64,000 nucleotides of DNA from Flagellimonas meridianipacifica (GCF_003001695.1 NZ_PVYX01000002.1:1612001-1676000), one strand, 5' to 3'; shown: positions 44,214 through 54,387, counted from the first letter of the stretch. Notes: generated by a model not told the origin, from the letters alone. Numbers and translations: made by a program.

Positions 44214-46289
44214 ATGAATCCAACCTACCTACTTCGTTCCCTTAAAAAAATATGTCTTTTTGGGATGCTATTCTTATTCGCACTGAAACTGCAGGGTCAG
44301 AAAAGAAAAAGAGATAGTGTCGCCTATAGAATTAAGCATTTGGTCTCCACCAATAAGTTCAGTACAAAAGATTCCACTCATATTGATTTATTGGCCAATT
44401 ATTCAAAGTATTATCGATTCATCAACAACGATAGTCTTTACACTATTTCCAAAAGGGTCTTGAAACTTAGTAGGGAAATTGATTACAAGCAGGGAGAAAT
44501 CAAAGCACTGGAAAATATTGGATTGTTCTATTCCGATAAAGGCAATTATGAGAAGGCGCTACAAAACTATAAAAATGCGCTAGAGGTAGCCCGAAACATC
44601 AAAGATACCAAATCTGAGCTTGATATCATAAATGATATGGGGCAAGACTATGCCTATATCGGTGATTACGCTAAAGCATTGAACCTGTATTTAAAGGGAT
44701 TGGACGTTGCGCATCAGACAAATCAAAAACGGATGCTGTCCATACTCAATGAAAACATCGCTAATCTGTATGTGGATCAAAAGGATTTTAAAAACGCACT
44801 GACTTTTTACGATAGAATTCAGGCAATAAACGAAGAACTTAAGGACGAAATATTCCATGCTGAAACACGAAGTAACATAGCTTCATTATACAAGCAAACA
44901 AAAAATTATGAGTTGGCCATGTTCAACATCAATAAGAGTATCATAACCTTTGAAAAGGAGAAAATCTATGATTGGTTGGCCTATGCATATGAAGTAAAAG
45001 GTAGCATTTATTTAGAACAGAAGAAGTATCAATGGGCATTGCATTGGTATGATCAAAGTAACATGCTACACAAAAGGCATTTGCAGGATGATCGTGAGAA
45101 AATCAATCTATTGAACGGTATGGCCAAGGTATATTTAGGATTGGACCGTGATAGCCTTTCACTTTCCACGGTAAAAGAGGGCTACTACCTTTCCAAAAAA
45201 ATCAAATCCTTGCAGGGGCAAATTGATTGTTCTGAAACACTCTATCAAATTCATAAAAAACAGGGGGCAAATGATATTGCGCTGGGATACTTGGAAACCT
45301 TCAAAAAGCTATCGGATTCACTTTCCAAGGATAAAAACAAACAGAGTTTGGCTCTATTGGAGACCAAATTACAGTACCAGCAGGAAAAACAGGAACTGAT
45401 TGCATCCAATAAATCGGCCTTGGCAAAACAAAGAAACTACATCTATTTTTCTGTTTTGATGGTTTTGATTCTTTTAACGGTTCTGCTTCTAATTCGTCGT
45501 AGTGAAAAGGTTCAAAAGAAATTGAACAAGGAACTCAAGTTAAAGTCCATAGAAGTAAGCAGACGAGAAAACGAGCTTTCTGAGATTAATAAGACAAAAA
45601 CCAAATTGTTCTCAATCATTGGGCATGACTTTAGAGGCCCAATTGGAGCACTACAGGGTATGTTGAAACTATTTTCTGATGGCGAAATCAGCAAAACAGA
45701 GTTCTTATCCTTTATTCCCAAGTTACGCAGCGATGTTGAAAACATTTCCTTCGCGCTGAACAATCTGCTCTCTTGGGGGCAAACACAATTAAATGGTGTG
45801 GTTACCAAGCCCAAGCGTATACAGTTGGAAAAACTAGTTTTGGACAACGTCAAGCTTTTGTCTGAAATAGCGGCAGGTAAATCCATCAAAATTATCAATC
45901 GTTTGCCGGAAAACATGCTAGTATGGGCAGACTACAATCAAATTGACATTGTGGTGCGGAATTTAATGAGCAACGCAATAAAATTTACACCAGATGATGG
46001 ATTGATTACCATTGAAGCCAAAGAAGATGCCGATGTATGGCAGATAATGATCAAAGATACCGGTATCGGAATGAACAAAGAAATTCAGAAAAAGGTTTTT
46101 GCCGACTCCAACAACATTACTACCTATGGTACCAATAATGAAAAAGGAACCGGTTTAGGTTTAACCCTGTGTAAAGAGATGATCAACAAAAATAAGGGAC
46201 AAATCTGGGTAGAAAGTACGCTTCGCAAAGGCTCCACATTCTATTTTACCATTCCAAAAGCTGAAAAAAGATATCAGCAGGCGAGTTAA
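44214..46289 (+). CDS. TPR-containing sensor histidine kinase
   Basis: From ATG 44214 (MNPTYLLRSLKKICLFGMLF) the product is 691 residues with a signal peptide cut near KLQGQ; ATG 44196 is an alternative. About seven TPR units fill residues 60-380 (ALENIGLFYSDKGNYEKAL, INDMGQDYAYIGDYAKAL). A membrane segment (YIYFSVLMVLILLTVLLLI) precedes a coiled coil, HisKA (FSIIGHDFRGPIGALQG, with the His) and HATPase_c (NLMSNAIKF, DTGIGM, GTGLGLTLC). No response regulator is next to it. The stop codon abuts the stop of convergent bshB1. Confidence 0.9.
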   Translation: MNPTYLLRSLKKICLFGMLFLFALKLQGQKRKRDSVAYRIKHLVSTNKFSTKDSTHIDLLANYSKYYRFINNDSLYTISKRVLKLSREIDYKQGEIKALENIGLFYSDKGNYEKALQNYKNALEVARNIKDTKSELDIINDMGQDYAYIGDYAKALNLYLKGLDVAHQTNQKRMLSILNENIANLYVDQKDFKNALTFYDRIQAINEELKDEIFHAETRSNIASLYKQTKNYELAMFNINKSIITFEKEKIYDWLAYAYEVKGSIYLEQKKYQWALHWYDQSNMLHKRHLQDDREKINLLNGMAKVYLGLDRDSLSLSTVKEGYYLSKKIKSLQGQIDCSETLYQIHKKQGANDIALGYLETFKKLSDSLSKDKNKQSLALLETKLQYQQEKQELIASNKSALAKQRNYIYFSVLMVLILLTVLLLIRRSEKVQKKLNKELKLKSIEVSRRENELSEINKTKTKLFSIIGHDFRGPIGALQGMLKLFSDGEISKTEFLSFIPKLRSDVENISFALNNLLSWGQTQLNGVVTKPKRIQLEKLVLDNVKLLSEIAAGKSIKIINRLPENMLVWADYNQIDIVVRNLMSNAIKFTPDDGLITIEAKEDADVWQIMIKDTGIGMNKEIQKKVFADSNNITTYGTNNEKGTGLGLTLCKEMINKNKGQIWVESTLRKGSTFYFTIPKAEKRYQQAS

Positions 46290-47012
46290 TCAAATAAGGT
46301 CGTCCAAATTGTCAACCCCTACAAATCGTTCTACGGTAAACCCTTCAGCATATTCCACTCCAATCAATCTGCCTAAATCCCTAGCTCGATAATTAACACT
46401 GTCAATAAAGTTTTTGCTACTGATAGGTGTCTCAGGTTCATCACTGTTAGGGTCAAAAAATTGAGAGCCATATGCCAAAATAGCATCTGTTTTTTTATCT
46501 ATGAATCCGGAAACGTCTACAGCAAAATCAGGTGTTAGGTTTTTCCATTGAATATAGTGGTACACTACTTTAGGTCTCCAAGCCTCCTGCCATTCCTCCT
46601 CTCCATCCATTTTGGTGTCTATCTTTGTCAACCCACTCAAAAAACAGGCATCGCTCACCAACTTACTGCCTTTGGCATGGTCAATATGGCGATCATCCAC
46701 GGCATTGCAAAGAACAATATCAGGGCAATACTTGCGTACCATTTTAATGATTTCCAGTTGATGAGCTTTATCATTGATAAAGAACCCATCGGCAAACTCC
46801 ATATTTTCCCTAACTGCAACATTCAAGATACCCGCAGCCTTGGCCGACTCTTTATCCCGAATTTCTGCAGAACCTCGTGTGCCTAGTTCCCCTCTTGTTA
46901 AATCGATTATACCCACTTTCTTACCTCGTGACACTTCTTTTGCAATAGTGCCCCCTGCTCCCAACTCTGCATCATCAGGGTGGGCGCCAAATACTAGAAT
47001 ATCTAATTTCAT
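46290..47012 (-). CDS. bshB1: bacillithiol biosynthesis deacetylase BshB1
   Basis: The enzyme removes acetyl from GlcNAc-malate during bacillithiol synthesis. The 240-residue cytosolic protein is of the PIG-L/LmbE fold with Zn motif AHPDDAELG at the start and HIDHAKG later; DLTRGELGTRG and the short length match the BshB1 subtype. The ATG is at 47012; a TTG codon precedes it. It lies 10 bases after the trans-sulfuration gene, so cysteine supply and thiol synthesis may be linked. bshA and bshC are not in the window. Confidence 0.92.
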   Translation of the reverse strand: MKLDILVFGAHPDDAELGAGGTIAKEVSRGKKVGIIDLTRGELGTRGSAEIRDKESAKAAGILNVAVRENMEFADGFFINDKAHQLEIIKMVRKYCPDIVLCNAVDDRHIDHAKGSKLVSDACFLSGLTKIDTKMDGEEEWQEAWRPKVVYHYIQWKNLTPDFAVDVSGFIDKKTDAILAYGSQFFDPNSDEPETPISSKNFIDSVNYRARDLGRLIGVEYAEGFTVERFVGVDNLDDLI

Positions 47013-47022
47013 CAATATCTTT

Positions 47023-48192
47023 TTATGCTGGTACAGTCATCGATTTCGTTTTGGAAATCGCTTGCTCAATATCGTGAACTAAGTCTTCTGTTTCCTCAAT
47101 ACCTAACGAAAAACGTATTAGGGAATCCTTGATTCCTTGTTTTTGACGGTCTTCTGGACTCATGAGCGCATGAGAAGTTTTAGTTGGGGAAATCATTGTG
47201 CTTTCTACCCCAGCCAAGCTCATTGATGGCTTTATAAGCTCCAAGTGTTTAAAAAACAAGGAAACATCAATGTCAGGACTCAATTCAAAGGAAAGCATCC
47301 CGCCAAAACCTGTCATTTGGGATTTGGCCAAATCATGACCCGGATGAGACTCGAGACCTGGATAATATACATTTTCCACATCTTGGTTATTTTTCAAGTA
47401 AGTGGCCATCTTCATGGCATTATCGTTTTGAGCCTTTACACGAAGCCCCATAGTTTTTACACTACGCTCCAACAACCACACAGTATAGTCACTTAAACTT
47501 CCACCAAAACAAATTGCCGTATGAAATACCTTATCCAAGTTCTCTTGGGAACATGCTACGACACCTGCGCAAATGTCGGAATGTCCGCCCATGTATTTTG
47601 TGGCACTGTGCAGAATAACATCAATACCTAAATCTGCTGGAGTTTGATTGATTGGACTAGCAAAAGTATTATCGATCATAGTAAGAATACCTTGTTTGGA
47701 TGCCAGTTCGGCAACTCCCCTTAAGTCGGTAATGGTCAATAATGGATTAGAAGGGGTTTCTACATAAATCAACTTGGTGTTTGGTTTAACAACAGCTTCA
47801 AAATCGGATACTTCCCATCCATCTGTAAATGAATAGCTTATACCATATTTCTCCAGTTGGGTGACGGCAAAATTATATGTGCCTCCATATAAGGTCTGTT
47901 GAAAAACAATGTGGTCCCCGGCTTGTAAGAAAGTCATGAGAGCGGTACTGATGGCCGCCATACCACTACCAAAAATCATGGCTGCTTCGGTATGTTCCAA
48001 GGCAGCCATTTTTTTGCTCAATGCTTCTTGATTGGGTGTATTGAAATATCTAGGATACCTTTTTACATCTACATCTTCAAAGGCATAAGATGAACTCATA
48101 TAAAGTGGTGATGCAGCTCCTTTGTATTCCTTATCTTCCAAAGTGCCAACGTGAGTGCATACCGTATTTGTTCCTTTTGGTGATTTCGTCAT
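47023..48192 (-). CDS. PLP-dependent trans-sulfuration enzyme (cystathionine gamma-synthase/lyase family)
   Basis: The 389-residue enzyme belongs to the Cys/Met metabolism PLP family. The PLP lysine lies in LHSATKYMGGHSD near residue 195, with the phosphate-cradle motif GSGMAAIS and active-site YGGTYNF region before it. The end (LIRFSLGIEETEDLVHDIEQ) is typical. Sequence alone does not separate cystathionine gamma-synthase, cystathionine lyase or methionine gamma-lyase. It lies 34 bases after the MATE gene and 10 before bshB1, so the three are probably one transcript. Confidence 0.9.
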   Translation of the reverse strand: MTKSPKGTNTVCTHVGTLEDKEYKGAASPLYMSSSYAFEDVDVKRYPRYFNTPNQEALSKKMAALEHTEAAMIFGSGMAAISTALMTFLQAGDHIVFQQTLYGGTYNFAVTQLEKYGISYSFTDGWEVSDFEAVVKPNTKLIYVETPSNPLLTITDLRGVAELASKQGILTMIDNTFASPINQTPADLGIDVILHSATKYMGGHSDICAGVVACSQENLDKVFHTAICFGGSLSDYTVWLLERSVKTMGLRVKAQNDNAMKMATYLKNNQDVENVYYPGLESHPGHDLAKSQMTGFGGMLSFELSPDIDVSLFFKHLELIKPSMSLAGVESTMISPTKTSHALMSPEDRQKQGIKDSLIRFSLGIEETEDLVHDIEQAISKTKSMTVPA

Positions 48193-48226
48193 GGCATCAA
48201 AAATTTGATTAAATATACGAAACCAA

Positions 48227-49636
48227 CTATACTTGAACTTCTTTCCACTTACCCTTTTTAAACCAAATTATTGCGATAATGGCCAGCAAGACCTCAGCAG
48301 ATGTTATAGCCACAAAAACTCCTTTGGCTTCCCAACCAAAACTTAAGGCTGCCAAATATGCAAAAGGTAGTTGATATGCCCAAAATGCAATCAAATTGAT
48401 TTTGGTTGGCGTTGTGGTATCCCCTGCTCCATTAAACGCGTTGGCGACTACCATTCCATAGGCATAGAAAACATAACCCACCGCAATAATCTGTAAACAC
48501 AATGCACCACTATCCACTACACTTGGTTCAGAATTAAAGAGTGATATGATGTACTCTGCCCCAAAAAAGTAAATCACAGAAATCAAGGCCATAAAATACG
48601 CATTGTACTTTCCAGTTATCCACACAGATTTTTCGGCTCTATCCGGTTTTTGAGCACCAAGATTCTGGCCGACCATTGTAGCAGCAGCATTACTCATGCC
48701 CCATGAAGGCATCAATGTGAACATGATTACCCGTATGGCAATAGTATATCCTGCCAGAACCTCACTACCAAATTCGGACATGATTCGCATAAGAAAAACC
48801 CAACTCGAAGTACCAATTAAAAACTGGGCTATGCCCCCTAAGGATACTTTGATAAGATTCACCATTACCTTGATGTTAACAGCAACATCCTTCATTGCAA
48901 GCTTGATTCTACTCCATCCAAAAAACAGAATACCGATTTGGAAAAGTACTGCGGTTCCCCGCCCAATATTGGTCGCAATAGCAGCACCCATTACCCCATA
49001 TTCAGGGATAGGACCCCATCCAAAAATGAATATTGGGTCCAAAATAATGTTTAACCCATTGGAAAGGACCAACGCCCACATGGCTATGGAAGCATCACCA
49101 GCACCACGAAAGATGGCATTGATTAGAAACAGCAGCATTATGGTAATGTTTCCGCCTATGAGAAACTGGGTGTACCCATATCCTTCCGCTATCAAATCGG
49201 GTTCCGCACCCATGAGACCCAAAATCTCCTTGGAGTAAAAGATGCCTACCAGGCCTAAAAGTACAGCTACTAAAATACCGAGCATAATGGCCTGCACAGC
49301 CGCTATTCTGGCACCTGAAACATCTTGCTCCCCAATCCTTCTGGCAACAACGGCAGTCGCCGCCATACTTAAACCTATCGCCAAGGCATAAATCAAGGTT
49401 ATTACGGATTCTGTTAATCCAATGGTGGCAACTGCATTTACACTTACCTGAGATACATATGCAATATCCACTAGGGCAAAAATGGATTCCATCAGCATTT
49501 CCAGAATCATGGGAATGGAAAGCATGAATATAGCCTTTCGGATACTACCAGATGTGAAATTAGTTTCTTTGCCCGTTACTGCAATCCAGAAGTAACTGAA
49601 AAATTTTTTGAATGAATTTGTATTTGAATTCGTCAT
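48227..49636 (-). CDS. MATE-family multidrug/metabolite exporter
   Basis: The 469-residue inner-membrane protein has twelve predicted helices and the two-repeat MATE layout (IRKAIFMLSIPMILEMLMES at the start of repeat one, GTSSWVFLMRIMSEFGSEVL in repeat two; GVMGAAIATNIGRG and NAFNGAGDTTTP are typical loops). MATE pumps exchange drugs or metabolites for Na+ or H+. It heads a likely operon with the trans-sulfuration enzyme and bshB1. A 12-base inverted repeat lies in the 206-base upstream region. Confidence 0.92.
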   Translation of the reverse strand: MTNSNTNSFKKFFSYFWIAVTGKETNFTSGSIRKAIFMLSIPMILEMLMESIFALVDIAYVSQVSVNAVATIGLTESVITLIYALAIGLSMAATAVVARRIGEQDVSGARIAAVQAIMLGILVAVLLGLVGIFYSKEILGLMGAEPDLIAEGYGYTQFLIGGNITIMLLFLINAIFRGAGDASIAMWALVLSNGLNIILDPIFIFGWGPIPEYGVMGAAIATNIGRGTAVLFQIGILFFGWSRIKLAMKDVAVNIKVMVNLIKVSLGGIAQFLIGTSSWVFLMRIMSEFGSEVLAGYTIAIRVIMFTLMPSWGMSNAAATMVGQNLGAQKPDRAEKSVWITGKYNAYFMALISVIYFFGAEYIISLFNSEPSVVDSGALCLQIIAVGYVFYAYGMVVANAFNGAGDTTTPTKINLIAFWAYQLPFAYLAALSFGWEAKGVFVAITSAEVLLAIIAIIWFKKGKWKEVQV

Positions 49637-49842
49637 TATTGATAAGAATTATGTTGTAGAAAAGTAAACAGCGGGTCAGCTCAGTTAAATACCGATTAGA
49701 AATTGCCGGAAGTGGCTATGACATCTATTGCTGACATAATTCTTATAGCTTCATAATGGCACAAAGATGATACTTTTTTTCAATTTTGGTGTAAATTCCC
49801 CAATAAAAATTTTTCAACCACCTCTTAACTCCGCCAAACAAA

Positions 49843-51147
49843 ATGAGAAGCTCTGTTTATTTATTTATACTAATCTGTATACTTTTTCTGTCCTGCAAGA
49901 ACTCTATCGCGGTAGCTGATTCTGAAACTACCCCACCAACTTCTCAAGGATATCAAGGACAGGCTCCGAGCCCTATTGTCCCTACAGTGGACAAACCTGT
50001 ACAGAGACAATGGAAGGGAATTTGGTCATTTGAGGATGAATCGGTCTTCTTTAGCAATGATTTTGATGGGGCGCGGTTGAACGGTGTTGCATCCGATGGA
50101 AACAATCATTTCACGGTTTGGATTACAGCTGAGAACACGCCTATAAATGTAAGTCCCTGGTATGCCTTTAAGGTTTGGTCCAAAGAGCCTAAAGAAATAA
50201 CGATTAAACTAAGCTATCAAGATTCAAGAAGTCGGTACTACCCCAAACTGAGCAGGGACGGAATTCATTTTAAACCAATTGACAGCATAAGTTTTAAGGC
50301 AATAAATCCTGGAGAAGGAGACTTTGGTATTAAAGCTGCACCAGAATTCGCTGAACTTAAGCTTGAAGTAAATCAAGAACCCTTATGGGTCTCTGCTCAA
50401 GAACTCTACACATCAAAACGCGTTGAAAGTTGGGTGGATTCTTTATCCATGAATACCTATGTAAAATCCTATGAGATTGGAAGAAGTCATGAAAAACGTC
50501 CCCTTAACTTAATGGAGATTTCCAATGGTGGTACGCAGAAAAAAGCTGTTATGATTATCTCACGACAACATCCTCCCGAGGTCACCGGTTTCTTAGCAAT
50601 GAAATCCTTTATTGAAAAAATTTCAGGGGATTCGGAACAAGCAAAGAAGTTTAGAAATGAATTTACGGTATTTGCGGTTCCCAATATGAATCCCGATGGT
50701 GTGGACAACGGACATTGGAGACACAATATGGGCGGTATCGATTTGAACAGGGATTGGCAGAACTTTAATCAGCCCGAAACTCAAAGTATCAGAAAGTTTC
50801 TAACCAACAAAAAAACAGAAGGATATGAGTTTGTATTTGGGGTTGATTTTCATTCTACTTGGGATGATATTTATTATCCCTTGGACACCACGGTAACCGG
50901 CCAAAAAGGGAAAATTGTCTTTGACTGGATAAAACAAATAAGTGATAGACTGCCCCAAAAACAAACCAATGTAAAACCCTCAGACCAATTGAATCCAACC
51001 ATGGTTTCGCGTACCTATCTGTTTGTAGAGCATGATATGCCTGCCATAGTTTTTGAACTTGGAGATAACACGCCTCGCGACTTTTTGAAGGAAAAAGGTG
51101 AAGTTGCCGCAGAAGAATTGATGGAACTACTACTTAAAGAAAACTGA
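49843..51147 (+). CDS. M14-family zinc carboxypeptidase, lipoprotein
   Basis: The 434-residue protein begins with a lipoprotein signal (ILFLSCKNS). A beta-rich N-terminal domain (about 55-195) precedes the M14 domain. The zinc ligands are His and Glu in RQHPPEVTG and His in VDFHSTWDD; the substrate-binding NR pair is in IDLNRDWQ and the catalytic Glu in VFELGDNTP. It probably removes C-terminal residues from peptides or peptidoglycan stems at the cell envelope. It converges with ccsBA, three bases apart. Confidence 0.92.
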   Translation: MRSSVYLFILICILFLSCKNSIAVADSETTPPTSQGYQGQAPSPIVPTVDKPVQRQWKGIWSFEDESVFFSNDFDGARLNGVASDGNNHFTVWITAENTPINVSPWYAFKVWSKEPKEITIKLSYQDSRSRYYPKLSRDGIHFKPIDSISFKAINPGEGDFGIKAAPEFAELKLEVNQEPLWVSAQELYTSKRVESWVDSLSMNTYVKSYEIGRSHEKRPLNLMEISNGGTQKKAVMIISRQHPPEVTGFLAMKSFIEKISGDSEQAKKFRNEFTVFAVPNMNPDGVDNGHWRHNMGGIDLNRDWQNFNQPETQSIRKFLTNKKTEGYEFVFGVDFHSTWDDIYYPLDTTVTGQKGKIVFDWIKQISDRLPQKQTNVKPSDQLNPTMVSRTYLFVEHDMPAIVFELGDNTPRDFLKEKGEVAAEELMELLLKEN

Positions 51148-51150
51148 CCT

Positions 51151-54100
51151 TTACTGTTCACTTAGCATCTTGGGCAACCCTTCGCCTTGAGGTTTGTTGT
51201 CTGATTTTTTTGATGAAGTTTCAATGTAATTCACACGATACCTCCAGTAACTGATGCCACCAAGAATCAATACCCCCAATACGATGTATTTTACGTAATC
51301 AGGAGTAATGGCAGCAGAACCTGATTGGGCATAACTATGCAAACCGACAAGATAGAAATTGACCCCAAAGTAGGTCATCATGATTGAACCATAAGCAGCA
51401 ACGCTCATGAAATTATAAAACCATCTTCCACGCAAAGCAGGAACAAAACGCATATGGAGAACAAAGGCATAAATCATAATAGAAATCAATGCCCAAGTTT
51501 CTTTTGGGTCCCAACCCCAATAGCGCCCCCAGCTTTCATTGGCCCATTGTCCTCCCAAAAAGTTTCCTATGGTTAACATGACCAATCCAATTGTAAGAGC
51601 CAATTCGTTAATAATGGTCAACTCCTTTAGATTGATTTCCATCCGGGTTTTGTTCTTTTTGGTAGTAAGAATCATCAGAATCAAAGCTGTCACACCCAGA
51701 ATCATACCGACGGTCAAAGGACCATAACTTCCAACAATTACAGCCACATGAATCATCAACCAATAGCTGTCCAATACGGGAACAAGATTGCTAATGGCAG
51801 GGTCAACCCAACTTTGGTGGGCAATAAATAAGAGCATGGAAGCAACAAATGTGCTGGCTGCCAAAGTAAGGTCGCTTTTTTTAATAAAAAGCAATCCTAA
51901 GCCCAAAGTTGCCCAGCTCACGTAGAGAATACTCTCGTAGGCATCACTCCATGGAGCATGACCGGATATATACCATCGCAGTATCAATCCAGTCGTATGC
52001 CAAATAAAAAGAATCACAATGATGCCCTTAAAAAAGTAAGTTGCCGCTTTCCAAATTTCCCTCTCCTTGAAGATTCTGAATATCAATACAAAAAAGAGAA
52101 AGACCCCCAGTACCATGTAGTATTTGTAAAGCCTATTAAAAATATCCAGTTTGTTATAAATAATCTCGGTCTTTATTTTTTCATCGGAAGGTAGGACTTC
52201 GGAACCGTGGTTTTTTTGGTTTTGCTTAAAAGCTTCTAAAAGCTTGTCTGCCTGCGCATAATCTCCGGTTGCAATGGAATTTTGAAGCGTATTCAGGTAG
52301 TATGGAAGTGCGTTGGCCATAAAATTGGCATACAAGGAGTCTTGCACTTGATATTGACCCCCGCGAAATTCCACCGCAGAAATCCATTTATTGTTCTCAT
52401 CGTTCAGTAAAGGAAATACTTTTAAAATTTGACCACTCAAAGCCATTTCCAATAGACTGAATCGTTCATGCAGTTTAATGAAGTCTTTTTGAAACTTATT
52501 GGGATTCGTTGTAGAAGTCGCCTCTTCCAAATAAGGCTTTAGGCGATACATACCAGTAGCGTCAAATAAATCTGTGGCTTTAATGTATTTCTCTCCCTTT
52601 TTTACTTTTAGTATCTCCCGAATACTATCATTTTGCTTTGAGCCTAAGTTGGTAACAATAAATTCAGTGTGGTACCAAGCAACTCGGTTAAGCATCATGG
52701 ATAAGAAAACTTGATCAGAATCAAGTCCACGAAATTTATCCTTACCACTTAACTTCCTAAGAAGTTCGGAAGTAAAAGTATGCAGGGGTTTCATACGTCC
52801 TCCTTCATCCTGTACCACCAACGCTCCAAATTTTTCAGCATGTTCTTTAGAAACGGTGGTCGCCTTAATTACAGAGTCAATTTGAGCACGTGTAGGTGCG
52901 GTGATATGATTTTGAGAAGTTTCCTGTGCGAAAGAAAGGGAGCTAATAAAAAAAACAAATACCGCTAAAGCCGCTTTTTTCTTTTGCACTTTTTTCAATG
53001 ATGTAGCTAAATCGCGAAATCTGGTTTTGCCAAAAAGCATAATTCCCATCAAACCTACATACAACAAGAAGTATCCAATATATGTAATCCAGGTACCCCA
53101 AAGGTCATGATTTACCGAAAGAACGGTTCCTTTTTCGTCTGGATGAAAACTGGATTGAAAAAATCTATATCCTTTATGGTCCAATACATGATTCATGAAG
53201 ATGTCATAATCAAAATTACGTTCATCCTCAACTGTAATCTTACTCATAAAAGAAGCATAACCTGTTTCTGTTCCTGGGTACTTTTCAGCTATAAAATCAT
53301 TCAACTGGATAGCAAAAGGCAATTCATGGATTTTAGAGCCATAGCTTAAGGAAAATCCAAGTCCCCCAACATTGATTTTGTCCGAAAAGTCAGAAGTTCC
53401 CTTACCGCCCAAAAGTTTTAGTTCCTTGGTTTCACCATTCGAAGAAATGCCCACTACAAGAGCATCCATAGTGGCATCCGTTACTTCTTCCTCTGGTACT
53501 TTGACGATTCCATAACTGCCCTTCACTAAAGGTTCTGGAATTACAAATTGCATTCCGGCCAAATTGTACAAAGACCGAAGTTGCAGTATTTGAAGACTAT
53601 CTTGGACCACATCACCTTGAAACTGATCTGCCATTCTCATAAATCCACCCCCAAATGATGTCTTTATGCGATATCCAGAATCATCTGAAGCAAAAATGTT
53701 TATCGCACCTGGAGTTTCATTATTAAGGGTAAAAATGACGTTGTGTATACTGGCAATCTGTCCATCTTCCAAGTAGTGTTCGTGGCGTTGGCCATCACCC
53801 GCTTCCACTATTTTTAAATAGGATTTTCCATTTTCATCAGGAACAAGGCCTTCTTTGGCACCTTCAATGAAATCCATATAGGTTATGGAAAAATCCTGTC
53901 CATTGAAATCCGACCGCCAAGGAAGACTGGAACGCATTCCTTCTGCTGTAACAAGTATATCGTCTTCCAATATCCTGCGCTTTACCTCACCATTAATCTC
54001 TCCATCAACGTAGGCAGTCAAATAGGTTTTATCCGAATAAAATCGACTTTCTGAGGCTCCTTCCCGGATAGGCATCATCCCCTCATAACTAATATATCGG

Positions 54101-54387
54101 GTTACAAAAGCACCAACAATTATCAAAATCCATGAAAGATGAAGAAGGAGAACTGGCCATTTCTTCCAAGACAGTAGTCTATATCTAAAAATATTCCCCA
54201 CAAAATTGATTACAAAAAATACCATTATCGCTTCAAACCAAGTGGCATTGTAAATGTAAATTCGAGCTGTTTCCGTACTGTACCAACTTTCCACAAAAGT
54301 TCCTAAGGCCATTGCCGTAGCAAAAACCAAAAACAGGACGGCCATGAGTTTAGTGGAGAAAAGTGTCTTCTTTAAAATATCGACCAT
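51151..54387 (-). CDS. ccsBA: cytochrome c biogenesis protein CcsBA (ResB-ResC fusion)
   Basis: From ATG 54387 (MVDILKKTLFSTKLMAVLFL) the product is 1078 residues; a start at 54423 is possible. The N-terminal part is ResB/CcsB-like with membrane helices and a large periplasmic domain. The C-terminal part is CcsA/ResC-like with the haem-handling motif WGRYWGWDPKETWALIS. The fused protein carries haem across the membrane and attaches it to apocytochromes c. Between the halves lies an extra roughly 280-residue periplasmic region that starts after a signal-like segment (AALAVFVFFISSLSFAQE). Confidence 0.95.
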   Translation of the reverse strand: MVDILKKTLFSTKLMAVLFLVFATAMALGTFVESWYSTETARIYIYNATWFEAIMVFFVINFVGNIFRYRLLSWKKWPVLLLHLSWILIIVGAFVTRYISYEGMMPIREGASESRFYSDKTYLTAYVDGEINGEVKRRILEDDILVTAEGMRSSLPWRSDFNGQDFSITYMDFIEGAKEGLVPDENGKSYLKIVEAGDGQRHEHYLEDGQIASIHNVIFTLNNETPGAINIFASDDSGYRIKTSFGGGFMRMADQFQGDVVQDSLQILQLRSLYNLAGMQFVIPEPLVKGSYGIVKVPEEEVTDATMDALVVGISSNGETKELKLLGGKGTSDFSDKINVGGLGFSLSYGSKIHELPFAIQLNDFIAEKYPGTETGYASFMSKITVEDERNFDYDIFMNHVLDHKGYRFFQSSFHPDEKGTVLSVNHDLWGTWITYIGYFLLYVGLMGIMLFGKTRFRDLATSLKKVQKKKAALAVFVFFISSLSFAQETSQNHITAPTRAQIDSVIKATTVSKEHAEKFGALVVQDEGGRMKPLHTFTSELLRKLSGKDKFRGLDSDQVFLSMMLNRVAWYHTEFIVTNLGSKQNDSIREILKVKKGEKYIKATDLFDATGMYRLKPYLEEATSTTNPNKFQKDFIKLHERFSLLEMALSGQILKVFPLLNDENNKWISAVEFRGGQYQVQDSLYANFMANALPYYLNTLQNSIATGDYAQADKLLEAFKQNQKNHGSEVLPSDEKIKTEIIYNKLDIFNRLYKYYMVLGVFLFFVLIFRIFKEREIWKAATYFFKGIIVILFIWHTTGLILRWYISGHAPWSDAYESILYVSWATLGLGLLFIKKSDLTLAASTFVASMLLFIAHQSWVDPAISNLVPVLDSYWLMIHVAVIVGSYGPLTVGMILGVTALILMILTTKKNKTRMEINLKELTIINELALTIGLVMLTIGNFLGGQWANESWGRYWGWDPKETWALISIMIYAFVLHMRFVPALRGRWFYNFMSVAAYGSIMMTYFGVNFYLVGLHSYAQSGSAAITPDYVKYIVLGVLILGGISYWRYRVNYIETSSKKSDNKPQGEGLPKMLSEQ

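Noticed and set aside
47013..47015. TTG start for bshB1 at 47015
   Set aside because: An ATG directly follows and gives the normal start MKLDILVFGAHPDD.
48696..49238. 180-codon plus-strand frame opposite the MATE gene
   Set aside because: Antisense shadow with no start context or homology features.
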